A DNA stretch of 64,000 nucleotides from Nocardia salmonicida NBRC 13393 (GTDB lineage Bacteria; Actinomycetota; Actinomycetes; Mycobacteriales; Mycobacteriaceae), in assembly GCF_001613085.1 (NCBI RefSeq), contig NZ_BDBR01000029.1, forward strand, positions 62,001 through 126,000, in the 5' to 3' direction. Shown piece by piece: positions 51,999 to 61,200 of this stretch. Position numbers and translations under genes: made by a program. Numbering within the stretch: the stretch's first letter is position 1; every line of letters begins with the position of its first letter. The notes beneath the pieces are model-generated. The model saw nothing but the letters and a program-made list of their open reading frames with translations. It made no database searches and was not told where the DNA came from.

Positions 51999-52046
51999 CC
52001 TGGCAAAGTCGTTTTCACACCGAAGCGACAACCGAATGGAGCAGAC

Positions 52047-52445
52047 ATGCTGCGCGGAATGGCCACCACCACCTACTACGCCGACGACCTCACCGCCGCC
52101 AAGGACTGGTACAGCGCATTCCTCGGCATCGCGCCGTATTACGAGGTTCCCGGTGGGTACTACGAGTTCCGGCTCGGGCCGTTGCAGGCCGAGCTGGGAA
52201 TCATCAACCGCGCGTATGCCCCGGCGGGCGCGCGCAATGCACCGGGCGGGGGTGGAGTGGTGTTCTGGCAGGTCGACGATCTCGCGGCCACCTTCGCCCG
52301 GCTGCTCGAGCTGGGCGCCACCGAGTACGAGCCGATCACCGAACGCGGGGAGGGCACGGGTTTCGCGACCGCGGCGGTACTCGATCCGTTCGGCAATGTG
52401 CTCGGGATCATGGCCAACCCGCACTTCGTGGCGATGACGACCTAG
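52047..52445 (+). CDS. VOC-family (glyoxalase/bleomycin-resistance-like) protein
   Basis: The 132-residue protein has one pair of beta-alpha-beta-beta-beta modules: TTTYYADDLTAAKDWYSAFLGIAPYYEVPGGYYEFRLG and VVFWQVDDLAATFARLLELGATEYEP, ending VLDPFGNVLGIMANPHF. It could be a metal-dependent isomerase or a drug-binding protein; metal ligands cannot be assigned safely. Divergent from the WYL regulator and likely its target; TGGAG precedes ATG 52047. Convergent with the HAD gene, 4 nt apart. Confidence 0.87.
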   Translation: MLRGMATTTYYADDLTAAKDWYSAFLGIAPYYEVPGGYYEFRLGPLQAELGIINRAYAPAGARNAPGGGGVVFWQVDDLAATFARLLELGATEYEPITERGEGTGFATAAVLDPFGNVLGIMANPHFVAMTT

Positions 52446-52449
52446 GAAC

Positions 52450-53247
52450 TCAGGCGAACCAGCGTTCGAGGACGGTGGCGACACCGTCCTCGCTGACGTG
52501 ACCGGTCACTTCGTCGGCCAGGGCCAGCACGGCATCGGGCGATCCGGCCATGGCCACCGAATGTGCTGCCCAGCGCAGCATCTCGCGGTCGTTGAAGCCG
52601 TCGCCGATGGCCAAGGTCGCCTCGGCCTCGATGCCGAGAAGGAGCCGAAGTTGTTCCAGCGCCCAGCCTTTGGATACCCCACGGCGGGAGACGGTGAGCC
52701 AGGGGCCGTACTCACCGTGCACCCAGGACGCATCGGGAACGTCGAAGGCCTGCAGCAGGCGCAGCATTTCATCGGGGCTGCCGTCGGGCCACCAGCCGTT
52801 GAGGCGCGGCGTCGGCACACTGCTGAGCTCGCGGTGGTCGACGAGCTGGAAGTCACCGATCGAGAACTCCCCCGGCCCGTGCCCGGTCGCCCAGATCCCG
52901 ATGCCGACCCGTTCCGCGGCGAAGACCATCTCCGGGAACAACGTGCGCAGAGCGAGCACCGCCGGTCCCGGATCGAAGGATTGGACCGCGACCGGCTCGC
53001 CCCGCGCCACGTCGATGTGCACAGCACCGTTGGAACACAACGCATGCCCCTCGGCGAGGCCGAGCTCGCTCAGCACCGGACGTGTGGTGAGCAGGGTTCG
53101 CCCGGTGGTGACCACCACATGCGCCCCCGCCGACACCGCCGCACGCACAGCCGCCCCCACCCGCGCGCTGATCTCGAACCCTGTTGCCAGCAGAGTCCCA
53201 TCCACATCGAGCGCGATCAGCTTCGGCGCTCCCCCGACTTCAGCCAC
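52450..53247 (-). CDS. HAD-superfamily phosphatase, Cof type
   Basis: The 265-residue phosphatase has motif I LIALDVDGTLL (DxD), motif II VVVTTGRTL, motif III Lys in VSKGWALEQL and motif IV GDGFNDREML. The cap between motifs II and III is type IIB as in Cof/YbiV proteins that dephosphorylate sugar phosphates or cofactors. Start GTG at 53247. Confidence 0.9.
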   Translation of the reverse strand: MAEVGGAPKLIALDVDGTLLATGFEISARVGAAVRAAVSAGAHVVVTTGRTLLTTRPVLSELGLAEGHALCSNGAVHIDVARGEPVAVQSFDPGPAVLALRTLFPEMVFAAERVGIGIWATGHGPGEFSIGDFQLVDHRELSSVPTPRLNGWWPDGSPDEMLRLLQAFDVPDASWVHGEYGPWLTVSRRGVSKGWALEQLRLLLGIEAEATLAIGDGFNDREMLRWAAHSVAMAGSPDAVLALADEVTGHVSEDGVATVLERWFA

Positions 53248-53657
53248 TGTCCTATTGTGCCCGCCCCCACCGACACTCACCGCCGATTCACCACCGCCAC
53301 GATGCGGACAACCCGGCATCCGTTGCGGCACTTGCCGTCGCGGGCCTCGGCGATTGCCTAGCGCAGACCCGAACCGAGGGCGTGCGCGACGAAATTCGCC
53401 GAGGCTCCGTCTCGTCGATCCTGACAGCACTTGTTACAGGCTCGGGTATCAGCAAGCACTTACTGTGCGACAGCTCTTTCGTCGCGACTACGGAGGCAAA
53501 CGCCTGATCGCTGATATTCGACGCTCCATCAACGTAATAGCCCTCAGTCTCTGCCCTGCCCCAAGACCTGTGACTGCCTCGCACTGGCACACCGAATGCC
53601 GCTGCACGCCAACATGTTCCGTCATGGATATACCGATGTGCCGGCGTACCCGGCTAG
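53248..53657. other. 410-bp gap without a supported gene
   Basis: Between the HAD gene start and the Hsp70-like gene stop. Short reading frames exist on both strands, but none has a ribosome binding site with recognisable homology. No hairpin, tRNA or repeat was identified. Confidence 0.5.
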
Positions 53658-55889
53658 TCAGCGGCGAGAACCGCCGCCACCGCCACCTGCGGAGCCGCCC
53701 GAAGACGCTCCACCCTTGGAGCCGCCCGAGGAGGCTCCACCAGAAGAGGCACCGCTCGAGGAGGCACCTCCAGACGACGCACCTCCAGACGACGCACCTC
53801 CAGACGACGCACCGCCAGACGACGCACCACTGTCCGATCCACCACCGGACACACCGCCGCCCGAGGCGCCACCACCGGACGCACCACCGCCCGACGCACC
53901 GCCACCGGACCCACCACCCCCGGAAGCACCGCCACCCGACGCACCGCCGTCGGCTCCACCGCCGGACGCTCCACCACCGGACGCACCACCGCCGCCCCCG
54001 GCACCACCTGATGCGCCCCCACCGGAGGCACCGCCATCGGATTCGCCGCCGGACGCGCCACCACCGGTCGACGTACCCCCACCGGACGCACCGCCCCCGG
54101 ACGCGCCACCACTGGCACCGCCGCCGGAAGAATCTGTGCCGCCGGTGGTTCCACCGCCGGTCGAGCCTCCTGAGGCACCGCCGTCAGTGGTTCCGCCGGT
54201 CGCTGTTTCTCCCGAGGTGCTTCCACCAGGATCGGAAGCTGTTGTGCCGGTATTCGTTCCACCCGTCGACGCAGATCCTCCGACTTCGACGGAGGCACCA
54301 CCCGTACTCGGTGTCGACGGCCCGCCGGTCGATGCGGACGTGCCGTCCTTCGGAGCGGTGCCCGGCGCGTGCGCGGTACCAGCCGCCGGAACAGTGCCAG
54401 GGTCTGTCGCACCGGGCGCGGTGGAAGTGCCCGGGGATTCCGGCGTGCCGGGGGTCGAGATCGGTCCGCTGTGGGGAAGTTCGGGCGTGCCGGGTGCGGT
54501 CGGAGTGTGCTGGGGTTGGGCGGCCTGCTGACCGAAGGGTAGGGGGTTGATGAAGCGGGCCGGGTCGCCATAGGTGGTGCGGGCCAGGAACGGCGACTTG
54601 CAGTCGTCGCGGACGTCCGGACGCCCGAGACCGCTACGGTCGCCGCCACTCCCGTTGTGCGCGCCGGGACGTGACTTACCGCCGGGCGCGGTCGCGGGCG
54701 CGATGAAGTTCTCATAGGCGCTGCGGGCCGCGGCCACGCCCGCGACCTGGATGCGGCCGGTGACCGGGTCGACCTCGCTGACCAGGCCTGCGGTTCGAGC
54801 GGCGAGGAGGTCGGCGCTCATGTCGTAGAGCAGCGCGTCGACCGGGGCGCCGAGAACCGGGAACCGGTCGAGGACCGGCATCAGGCCGGGATCGAAGGGG
54901 CTGCCGAACACCGTCATCGCCGACATAGCGAGAGCGGAAACGACTGCCGCGCTGGAGAACACCGCGACGTGCGGCACCGGACCACCGCTCTGCTGCTCGG
55001 GCGCGAAGGTGCGAGCCGCCAAACCCGCTGCGCCTGACGCGATCACCTGGCCGGGGTCGGCCACGGTGACCAGCGGAACGCCGAGTTCGGCGAGGGTGCG
55101 AGCGACTTCGGGTGGGCGCGAGGCCCCGCCGACGACGAGGATGCGCGACAGGTCGGCCAGCCGCAGGCCTGCCGCGGCGACGCTCTTGCTGACCAGCGGA
55201 AACGTGTCGCGGACGTGTTCGGCACGCAGCGCGTCGATGTTCACCATGGAGGTGAGGGTCTGGGTCGCGCGGCCGAGCCCTGGTTCGCCCGCGTAACGGG
55301 CGACCATCTCGCCGAGCGGCTTGCCACCGAAATCGGTGGACCGCCTGGGAGTTCCGACCATCGGGTGGTGCGGCCAGTCGGGACCGACACGCAACACCGT
55401 GAGGTCGAGGCTGGTGGCACCCAGGTCGTAGACGAGCACGAAGCCCGGCTCCAAGGGGCCGCGATCGATCTCCAGCCATTCCGCGGCGGCGACCGGTTCG
55501 GGCACCAGCAGGACCTCACCGGCGCCCGCGAGATGCAGCGCCTGGCCGAGTAACGAGACCTGCTTATCGGTGTAGACCGCCGGATAGGTCAAGACGATCC
55601 CGGCCGGCGTCTCGGCCAGCTCGATCAGACCGGTGACCACCGCGGCGATCAGGTTGGTCGCCGAGTAGAACCGCCCACCCATCACCATCGGCTCCGGCTC
55701 GCGGGTCAGATCCGCGAAATCCGTGATCGCCGAGGCGAATTCGTTGATCGCGCCGATGCGGGGCCTGCCCGCGGCGTCGAATGTCAGTGCGGTGCGTCGT
55801 GTACGCACCGCCGGTTTGGCCGGATCATCGGCGACTACCGCCGAAATCGCATTGACCGCACCGATACTCAAGCCCAGACCTCTGGTCAT
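53658..55889 (-). CDS. Hsp70/actin-fold ATPase-like membrane protein with Gly/Ser/Ala-rich tail
   Basis: The 743-residue protein has an Hsp70-like actin-fold domain (about 1-300): LGLSIGAVNAISAVVAD, LTYPAVYTDKQVSLLGQAL, LVYDLGATSLDLTVLRVG (phosphate-2-type) and ILVVGGASRPPEVARTLAE (adenosine-type). A hydrophobic stretch at about 306-329 could be a membrane helix. After a DDCKSPF-containing linker, the last roughly 290 residues are Pro/Thr then Gly/Ser/Ala repeats (GGAS units). The substrate-binding domain of true DnaK is absent. This Hsp70-family layout with an extracellular-looking tail occurs in mycolate bacteria; function unknown. The complementary frame is an open Pro-rich shadow. Confidence 0.75.
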   Translation of the reverse strand: MTRGLGLSIGAVNAISAVVADDPAKPAVRTRRTALTFDAAGRPRIGAINEFASAITDFADLTREPEPMVMGGRFYSATNLIAAVVTGLIELAETPAGIVLTYPAVYTDKQVSLLGQALHLAGAGEVLLVPEPVAAAEWLEIDRGPLEPGFVLVYDLGATSLDLTVLRVGPDWPHHPMVGTPRRSTDFGGKPLGEMVARYAGEPGLGRATQTLTSMVNIDALRAEHVRDTFPLVSKSVAAAGLRLADLSRILVVGGASRPPEVARTLAELGVPLVTVADPGQVIASGAAGLAARTFAPEQQSGGPVPHVAVFSSAAVVSALAMSAMTVFGSPFDPGLMPVLDRFPVLGAPVDALLYDMSADLLAARTAGLVSEVDPVTGRIQVAGVAAARSAYENFIAPATAPGGKSRPGAHNGSGGDRSGLGRPDVRDDCKSPFLARTTYGDPARFINPLPFGQQAAQPQHTPTAPGTPELPHSGPISTPGTPESPGTSTAPGATDPGTVPAAGTAHAPGTAPKDGTSASTGGPSTPSTGGASVEVGGSASTGGTNTGTTASDPGGSTSGETATGGTTDGGASGGSTGGGTTGGTDSSGGGASGGASGGGASGGGTSTGGGASGGESDGGASGGGASGGAGGGGGASGGGASGGGADGGASGGGASGGGGSGGGASGGGASGGGASGGGVSGGGSDSGASSGGASSGGASSGGASSGGASSSGASSGGASSGGSKGGASSGGSAGGGGGGSRR
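53767..53826 (-). repeat. 15-bp tandem repeats in the Hsp70-like tail
   Basis: Four copies of the 15-mer CCTCCAGACGACGCA (the last with one change) occur head to tail; read on the minus strand they encode repeating Ser/Gly/Ala pentapeptides. More degenerate Gly/Ala/Ser repeats continue to about 54190. Copy-number change here would alter tail length without frameshift. Confidence 0.75.
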
Positions 55890-56414
55890 GTTTTTGCTAT
55901 CCCGTCAACGCACCGTGACCACGTCCAGCACGCGAGCGCACCATGTGGCCGCGGTCGTTTTCCAAACAGCTCGCCTAGATTAACTGGCACGTCCGCGAAT
56001 TGCTGCCAGATTGATACGGAATCCGCAACCACGCGTCGCCACAAGGTGATTCATGCAGGTGAGATGGTTGAAGGTTAGATATCCACCCCCCTGAACACAC
56101 CACCGGCAATGCGCAGACTCCGAGAGGCAGCTACCTGTGAGTAATCGGACAGAGCGCCCAATTAATACATTCCTAGGGTTTGTTATCCCCGCCAATAAGT
56201 GCACTTACCGACCGGTAACCGATTTGTTTACTACCGGCATGATTTCCCTGACGGCGAATCACATTCCCTCACATCGAAATAGACCCCTTAGTTGGTGACA
56301 CGTCAACGCAGCGGCCGATTCCCGCCAGCACGGCCCAGCGCCCGCCGGTTGACTGAAAGAGCGGACAGATACCGACCGTTTCTTCGAAACACCAAGGGAA
56401 AGCAGGCACTACGC
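55890..56414. promoter_or_regulatory. AT-rich divergent intergenic region with overlapping palindromes
   Basis: A 525-bp gap separates the Hsp70-like gene and the SDR gene and is visibly richer in A+T from about 55976 to 56300. TAAGTGCACTTA (56196-56207) and TTACCG-AC-CGGTAA (56205-56218) are perfect palindromes sharing three bases. They look like binding sites of two dimeric regulators or one composite site. No gene is supported. Confidence 0.5.
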
Positions 56415-57176
56415 ATGTCCACTCGATTCGCCGACCAGGTCGTACTCATCACCGGGGCCGGCTCCGGCATCGGCAAGGCGGTCGCACTGCGGGTCGCGTC
56501 CGAAGGTGCGGCCGTTGTCCTCGGCTCTCGCGGCAAGGACCAGGGCGAGCAGGTTGCCGAGCAGATCAGAGCGACCGGCGGACGCGCGCTGTTCGTCGCG
56601 ACCGATGTCACCGTCGACGCCGATGCCGAACGGCTCACCCAGGCCGCGCTCACCGAGTACGGCCGCCTCGACGCGGCCTTCAACAACGCGGGCGCGGTGA
56701 ATGCCTTCGGGCCGATCGCCGAGATCGACGACGCCTCATGGCGCGCCGACATGGATCTGAACCTCGACGGCGTCTTCTATGGTCTGCGCCACCAGGTTCC
56801 GGCCATCACCGCCTCCGGCGGCGGCGCGATCCTGAACAACGCCTCCAACCTGGGCGTGGTCGGGATGGCACAGGTGGCGCCGTATGTGGCGGCCAAGCAC
56901 GCCGTTGTCGGCCTGACGAAATCGGTGGCGCTCGAGACCGCGGCGACGGGCGTGCGGGTCAACGCCCTGGTCTCCGGCGCGGTCGACACCCCGGCGTTCC
57001 GTGCGTCGATGGGCGCGACACCGGAGGGTGAGGCCGCCATCGCGGCGCTGCACCCGCTGGGGCGGATCGCGCGGCCCGACGAGATCGCCGCGCTGTGCGC
57101 CTTCCTGCTCAGCCGCGAGGCATCGTTCGTCACCGGCGCGGCCATCGCCGCGGACGGCGGCTTCACCGCGCAGTAG
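56415..57176 (+). CDS. Short-chain dehydrogenase/reductase
   Basis: The 253-residue classical SDR oxidoreductase has cofactor loop TGAGSGIG, NNAG (AFNNAGAV), catalytic Ser in ILNNASNLGVVG, and YVAAK (Tyr-x-x-x-Lys) followed by the PG-type VSGAVDTP. Cofactor preference is unclear: VVLGSRGKDQ after beta-2 has an Arg that may favour NADP(H). ATG at 56415 (not the upstream in-frame start) begins MSTRFADQVV. Ends 5 nt before a strong terminator. Confidence 0.92.
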   Translation: MSTRFADQVVLITGAGSGIGKAVALRVASEGAAVVLGSRGKDQGEQVAEQIRATGGRALFVATDVTVDADAERLTQAALTEYGRLDAAFNNAGAVNAFGPIAEIDDASWRADMDLNLDGVFYGLRHQVPAITASGGGAILNNASNLGVVGMAQVAPYVAAKHAVVGLTKSVALETAATGVRVNALVSGAVDTPAFRASMGATPEGEAAIAALHPLGRIARPDEIAALCAFLLSREASFVTGAAIAADGGFTAQ

Positions 57177-57181
57177 AAACA

Positions 57182-57217
57182 GAAGGCCCGCAACGTCCAG
57201 TGACGTTGCGGGCCTTC
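57182..57217. terminator. Bidirectional hairpin terminator
   Basis: A perfect 16-bp inverted repeat (GAAGGCCCGCAACGTC and complement) with a 4-nt CAGT loop is followed by GGTTT. It lies between the convergent SDR and FprB-like genes and could stop transcription from both sides. Confidence 0.85.
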
Positions 57218-57230
57218 GGTTTCGAGATGA

Positions 57231-58817
57231 TCAGCTGCGAGCGAACAGTCGCCGCACCGAGCGCTCGCGCGGCACCGCGGCGCCACCGGCGACCGCCTGC
57301 GGGCGACGGGCGCGCACGAGTCGGTCGAACTCCTGCGCGTCACGAGTGGGCTCGCGCAGCGTGCCACCGTTGAAATCGTCGGCGAGCTGCTGCACGGTCT
57401 CCTGCGCACACGACTTGTTGGTACCGATGAAGCCGGTCGGGCCACGCTTGATCCAGCCGGTCACATAGGTGCCGGGGAAGATCTCGCCCCCGGGCGCGGT
57501 GAGCACCCGGCCCGCGTCGTTCGGGATCACCGCGCGGGCGTCGTCGAACGGCAGATCCACGGTCGGCACGCCTCGGTAACCCACCGAGGTGAGCACGACA
57601 CCAGCCTCGAGGAGCGTGGTATCGCCGGTCGGCCTGGCGGCCACGCGACCTTCGGCGTCGGTGACGAGCTCGTTGCGCTCCACCCGCACCCCGGTCACCG
57701 TGTCGGTGCCGACGATCTCCACCGGCGAGGACAGGTAGCGGAACACGATGCGCTTGCGCGCGCCGAACGGGCGATTCGCGACGCTGTGCAGCAGGCGCAG
57801 CTTCTGCTCGACCTTGTAGGGCAGATCGGACGTGACCGCGGGCAGTTCACCCTCGATCGCGATGTCGATGTCGGCGGCCAGCAGGCCGACGAACTCGGGC
57901 ACCGTGAACGCCGACTCGGCCGGACCACGACGGCCGAGGATCACGACCTCTTCGATCTTGCTCTCGCGCAATGCCTTCAGCGCGTACGGCGCGATGTCGG
58001 TGTCGGCGAGCAGGGCCGGATCGACGGTCAGGATGCGGGCGACGTCGAGGGCGACGTTGCCGTTGCCGACGATGACGACCCGCTTCTGGTCCAGATCGAA
58101 ACGGTCGTCGACGTGGTCGGGATGGCCGTTGTACCAGGCGACGAAGTCGGTGGCCGACACATTGCCCGCCAGACCCTCGCCCGGGATGTCGAGCTTGCGA
58201 TCCGAGGACGCGCCGACGGCGTAGATCACACCGTGGAAGTGCTCGAGCAGCTCGGCATGGCTGATGTGCTTGCCGATCTCGACATCGAGGTAGGTACCGA
58301 AGTCATCCTGCTTCGACATGATGTCGAACAGATCCGCGACCTTGCGGGTGTGCTTGTGATCGGGCGCGACGCCGAGGCGGGCCAGACCGTAGGCCTGCGG
58401 CAGGCGGTCGAACATCGTGACCGCGACCCCGGGCTGAGTGAGCAGCTCGTCGGCGGCGTACATCGCCGACGGACCCGACCCCACGATGGCGACACGCAGC
58501 GGCGAGCGCTGGGTGTCGATCGCGGGCGGCATCACCGGTACGGCCAACGTCGGCCGGTCCCGCTGCACGCGGTAGAAGTCGGCGTTGATCTCGATGAACG
58601 GCTTCTGTTCGTCGGTCAGCTTCTTCGACGAGGTGATGGCATCGACGGGGCACGCGGTGGCGCAGGCACCACAGTCCACGCAGGACGCCGGATCGACGTA
58701 GAGCATTTCCGCGGTACGGAAATCCGGCTCATCCGGGGTGGGATGAATGCAGTTGACCGGGCATGCGTAGACGCACGAGGCGTCACTACAGCATGACTGG
58801 GTGACAACGTATGGCAT
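57231..58817 (-). CDS. fprB: FprB-like 7Fe-ferredoxin/NADP+ reductase
   Basis: The 528-residue fused redox protein has an N-terminal ferredoxin with CSDASCVYACPVNC and CVDCGACATACP (two clusters, about residues 1-60). It is followed by an FAD/NADPH adrenodoxin-reductase-like module: FAD loop VAIVGSGPSAMYAADELL, NADPH region VVIVGNGNVALDVARIL and TGWIKRGPTGFIGTNK near the flavin. It passes electrons from NADPH through FAD to the fused clusters. The AurF-type gene is directly upstream (12 nt apart), the Rv0885-Rv0886 pairing, so it probably feeds that enzyme. ATG at 58817. Confidence 0.93.
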   Translation of the reverse strand: MPYVVTQSCCSDASCVYACPVNCIHPTPDEPDFRTAEMLYVDPASCVDCGACATACPVDAITSSKKLTDEQKPFIEINADFYRVQRDRPTLAVPVMPPAIDTQRSPLRVAIVGSGPSAMYAADELLTQPGVAVTMFDRLPQAYGLARLGVAPDHKHTRKVADLFDIMSKQDDFGTYLDVEIGKHISHAELLEHFHGVIYAVGASSDRKLDIPGEGLAGNVSATDFVAWYNGHPDHVDDRFDLDQKRVVIVGNGNVALDVARILTVDPALLADTDIAPYALKALRESKIEEVVILGRRGPAESAFTVPEFVGLLAADIDIAIEGELPAVTSDLPYKVEQKLRLLHSVANRPFGARKRIVFRYLSSPVEIVGTDTVTGVRVERNELVTDAEGRVAARPTGDTTLLEAGVVLTSVGYRGVPTVDLPFDDARAVIPNDAGRVLTAPGGEIFPGTYVTGWIKRGPTGFIGTNKSCAQETVQQLADDFNGGTLREPTRDAQEFDRLVRARRPQAVAGGAAVPRERSVRRLFARS

Positions 58818-58829
58818 CGATCTACCGGC

Positions 58830-59843
58830 TCAGGCAGCGTGCTTCGCGGAGCGCTTGGGCTCCGAGCGGTACCGGCTGGACGGGCCGTCGATGCCGAGCA
58901 GCTTCCACACCTTGCGGGCGACCGGGTTCATCAACCCGATCTCCTCGGCCAGCGCGCGCACGTCGACGTAGTAGTCGGCGAAGGTCCGCTTGGCTTCCTT
59001 GGAACCGTAGAACAGGTCCTTGCGAACCTCGGCGGGCATGTCGAACTGCTTGAAGAAGGTCTTCGGCGGCGTCGCGATGGCGCGGCCCAGGATGAACATC
59101 ACGATCGGCATCGCGATCGAGAGCACAGCCTTGTTCAGCGCGGGCTGAGCGGGCACGTTCTTCTTCAGGAACTCGTGAGCGAAGGAGATGTGACGAGCTT
59201 CCTCGGCCACATGGATCGCCATCACCCCGCGCATGATCGGGTGGATATCGTCACCCGAGCGCAGGATGTCCTTCTGGATGTGGTCGATCGGCTCTTCGCC
59301 GGCGAGCACGGCCATGAAGAAGAAGTTCGGGAACAGCGCACCGGCCGGGGCGGCCAGGTGACGCAGCTGACGCACGAGCGGGTTCATGCCCGGCACGTCG
59401 GCGACGCGGTTCACCATCTCCTGGAACATCAGAGTGTGGTTGTGCTCTTCGATCATCTCGTGCGAGCAGTACCGGAACTCCGGGTCGTTGTTGTCCAGGT
59501 TGAAGATGTGCTGCATCATGCCGATGATCAAGATGGCCTCGAACTGCAGGCCGACCTTGGCGACGTTGGCCTGACGTACCTTGCCGATCTCGATCTTCTG
59601 CTCCAGCGGCAGCGCCTGGTACCAGGGGTGGCGACCGATGGGGTCGGCCGAGGTCACCAGGACCCAGCGCTCGGGCTTGCAGTTCGGGTCGAAGTCGGGG
59701 GCGTCCCAGTCGATGTCCTCGAACGGGTCGAAGTGGCGATCGACCGATGCTTCGGACAGCATCAGCAACTTCTCGGCGTACGCCTGAGCCTCCGCGACTA
59801 CAGGATCGACGTCAGGGGTGGTGGGCGCAGACATCGTCGTCAC
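58830..59843 (-). CDS. AurF-like diiron oxygenase
   Basis: The 337-residue helical-bundle protein has carboxylate/His patterns of the AurF N-oxygenase family: GLQFEAILIIGMMQHIFNLDNND, EMIEEHNHTLMFQEM and HVAEEARHISFAHEF, giving Glu/His ligands for two irons. Family members oxidise amines or hydroxylate small molecules using O2; the natural substrate here is unknown. GTG at 59843 is preferred (GAGGAG 5 nt upstream) over ATG 59834. First in a two-gene unit with fprB. Confidence 0.85.
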   Translation of the reverse strand: MTTMSAPTTPDVDPVVAEAQAYAEKLLMLSEASVDRHFDPFEDIDWDAPDFDPNCKPERWVLVTSADPIGRHPWYQALPLEQKIEIGKVRQANVAKVGLQFEAILIIGMMQHIFNLDNNDPEFRYCSHEMIEEHNHTLMFQEMVNRVADVPGMNPLVRQLRHLAAPAGALFPNFFFMAVLAGEEPIDHIQKDILRSGDDIHPIMRGVMAIHVAEEARHISFAHEFLKKNVPAQPALNKAVLSIAMPIVMFILGRAIATPPKTFFKQFDMPAEVRKDLFYGSKEAKRTFADYYVDVRALAEEIGLMNPVARKVWKLLGIDGPSSRYRSEPKRSAKHAA

Positions 59844-60151
59844 TGCCTCTCCTCTAGGGACGTTTACTGTTTCCAATGGTTACACCTACAGCGAGTCACG
59901 TCAACTCCGTGCATCGCCGGATTTTGCGTGTTCGGCGCGCCGAAAGCCCTGTTGAGAAAGCTACTGGCCAGTAAAAGCGCTTCTACCTGTGACACTGCGT
60001 CATGCACAATCCGCGAAGGTCTGTTGTGAGAGGCGGAAAATAGTTGTCCGCCGAGCACGGCGTGTCGGCCGACGGACCGTCGGTACCGGTTAACCTGCGC
60101 CGATCCGCGTCCGGCGGCGGATCGCGGACCGTCGGCGAATCCCTCGACAAC
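59844..60151. other. 308-bp gap upstream of the AurF/FprB unit
   Basis: Contains the presumed promoter of the AurF-like gene and the space after cysA's terminator. Short frames on both strands are not supported as genes. No operator-like dyad stands out. Confidence 0.4.
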
Positions 60152-60193
60152 GCGACCGGGGCCCCGCGACGTATGTCGCGGAGCCCCGGTCGC
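60152..60193 (-). terminator. Hairpin terminator after the sulfate transport operon
   Basis: GCGACCGGGGCCCCGCGAC (60152-60170) pairs with 60175-60193 over 19 positions with one mismatch and a GTAT loop. It lies 11 nt past the cysA stop. Confidence 0.85.
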
Positions 60194-60204
60194 AGCAGGG
60201 TGGA

Positions 60205-61200
60205 TCAGGCGTGGGGAAGGTCCGGGATCCGGGTGGCACGGGCATAGACCGTCTCACCCTCGGCCAGGCGCAGCGCCGCCGCGTCGCCACGGGTGACCTG
60301 GGCGGCGAACTGGTCGCCGGTCGCGGCATTGCGCAGTTCCAGGCGCACCTCGAAACCGAGACGCACGATCCGCTCGACCGTAGCCCTGGTGACGCCCGCC
60401 GATTCGGCGGTGCCCTCGTGTTCGGCCAGCGCCATGCTCGGGTCGCGGCCGACACGGATGTCGTGCGGGCGGACCAGATGACCGTTAAGCCGGGCGACCG
60501 CGCCGAGGAACGACATCACGAACTCGTTGGCAGGCCGGTCGTAGACCTCCTCGGGCGAACCGACCTGCTCGATACGGCCCTTGTTCATCACCGCGATCCG
60601 GTCGGCCACGTCCAGGGCCTCCTCCTGGTCGTGGGTGACCAGCACGGTGGTCACGTGGACCTCGTCGTGCAACCTGCGCAGCCACTGCCGCAGATCGGTG
60701 CGCACTTTGGCGTCGAGCGCGCCGAACGGCTCGTCGAGCAGCAGCACCTGCGGGTCAACGGCCAGCGCACGGGCCAGCGCCATGCGCTGACGCTGACCGC
60801 CGGAGAGCTGCGCCGGATAACGGTGCTGGAAACCGTCGAGGCCGACGATGCCGAGCAGTTCGTCGACGCGCTTGTCGATCTCCTTCTTCGGCCGCTTGCG
60901 GATGGTCAAGCCGAAGGCCACGTTGTCGCGCACGGTCATGTGCTTGAACGCGGCGTAGTGCTGGAACACGAAGCCGATATCGCGCTTCTGCGGCGCCACA
61001 TGGGTGACGTCGTTGCCCGCGATCACCACCACACCCGAGTCGAGGGCCTCGAGTCCGGCGATCGAGCGCAGCAGCGTCGACTTGCCCGAGCCCGAAGGGC
61101 CGAGCAGGGCGGTGAGCTGGCCTGCGGGGATATCGATACTGACATCGTCGAGGGCGGCGAAGGAACCGTAGTTCTTGCGCCCGTTGGTCACGGTGATCAT
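60205..61200 (-). CDS. cysA: Sulfate ABC transporter ATP-binding protein
   Basis: The 331-residue ATPase of the sulfate/thiosulfate importer has Walker A GPSGSGKST, signature LSGGQRQRMALARAL, Walker B VLLLDEPFGALD and the H-loop LVTHDQEEALDVADR. The C-terminal regulatory (TOBE-like) domain contains VRPHDIRVG. Shares a 4-nt overlap with cysW (ATGA). Matches Rv2397c. Confidence 0.95.
   Translation of the reverse strand: MITVTNGRKNYGSFAALDDVSIDIPAGQLTALLGPSGSGKSTLLRSIAGLEALDSGVVVIAGNDVTHVAPQKRDIGFVFQHYAAFKHMTVRDNVAFGLTIRKRPKKEIDKRVDELLGIVGLDGFQHRYPAQLSGGQRQRMALARALAVDPQVLLLDEPFGALDAKVRTDLRQWLRRLHDEVHVTTVLVTHDQEEALDVADRIAVMNKGRIEQVGSPEEVYDRPANEFVMSFLGAVARLNGHLVRPHDIRVGRDPSMALAEHEGTAESAGVTRATVERIVRLGFEVRLELRNAATGDQFAAQVTRGDAAALRLAEGETVYARATRIPDLPHA

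Noticed and set aside
53288..53590. 100-residue minus-strand frame
   Set aside because: Looked briefly like a transposase fragment, but no catalytic motif, inverted repeats or second part could be found.
53596..54531. Plus-strand Pro/Asp/Ala-rich frame
   Set aside because: It is the complement of the Gly/Ser/Ala tail of the Hsp70-like protein, whose other end has real ATPase motifs.
55980..56204. 74-residue minus-strand frame in the AT-rich gap
   Set aside because: No ribosome binding site, no recognised family and it crosses the palindromes.
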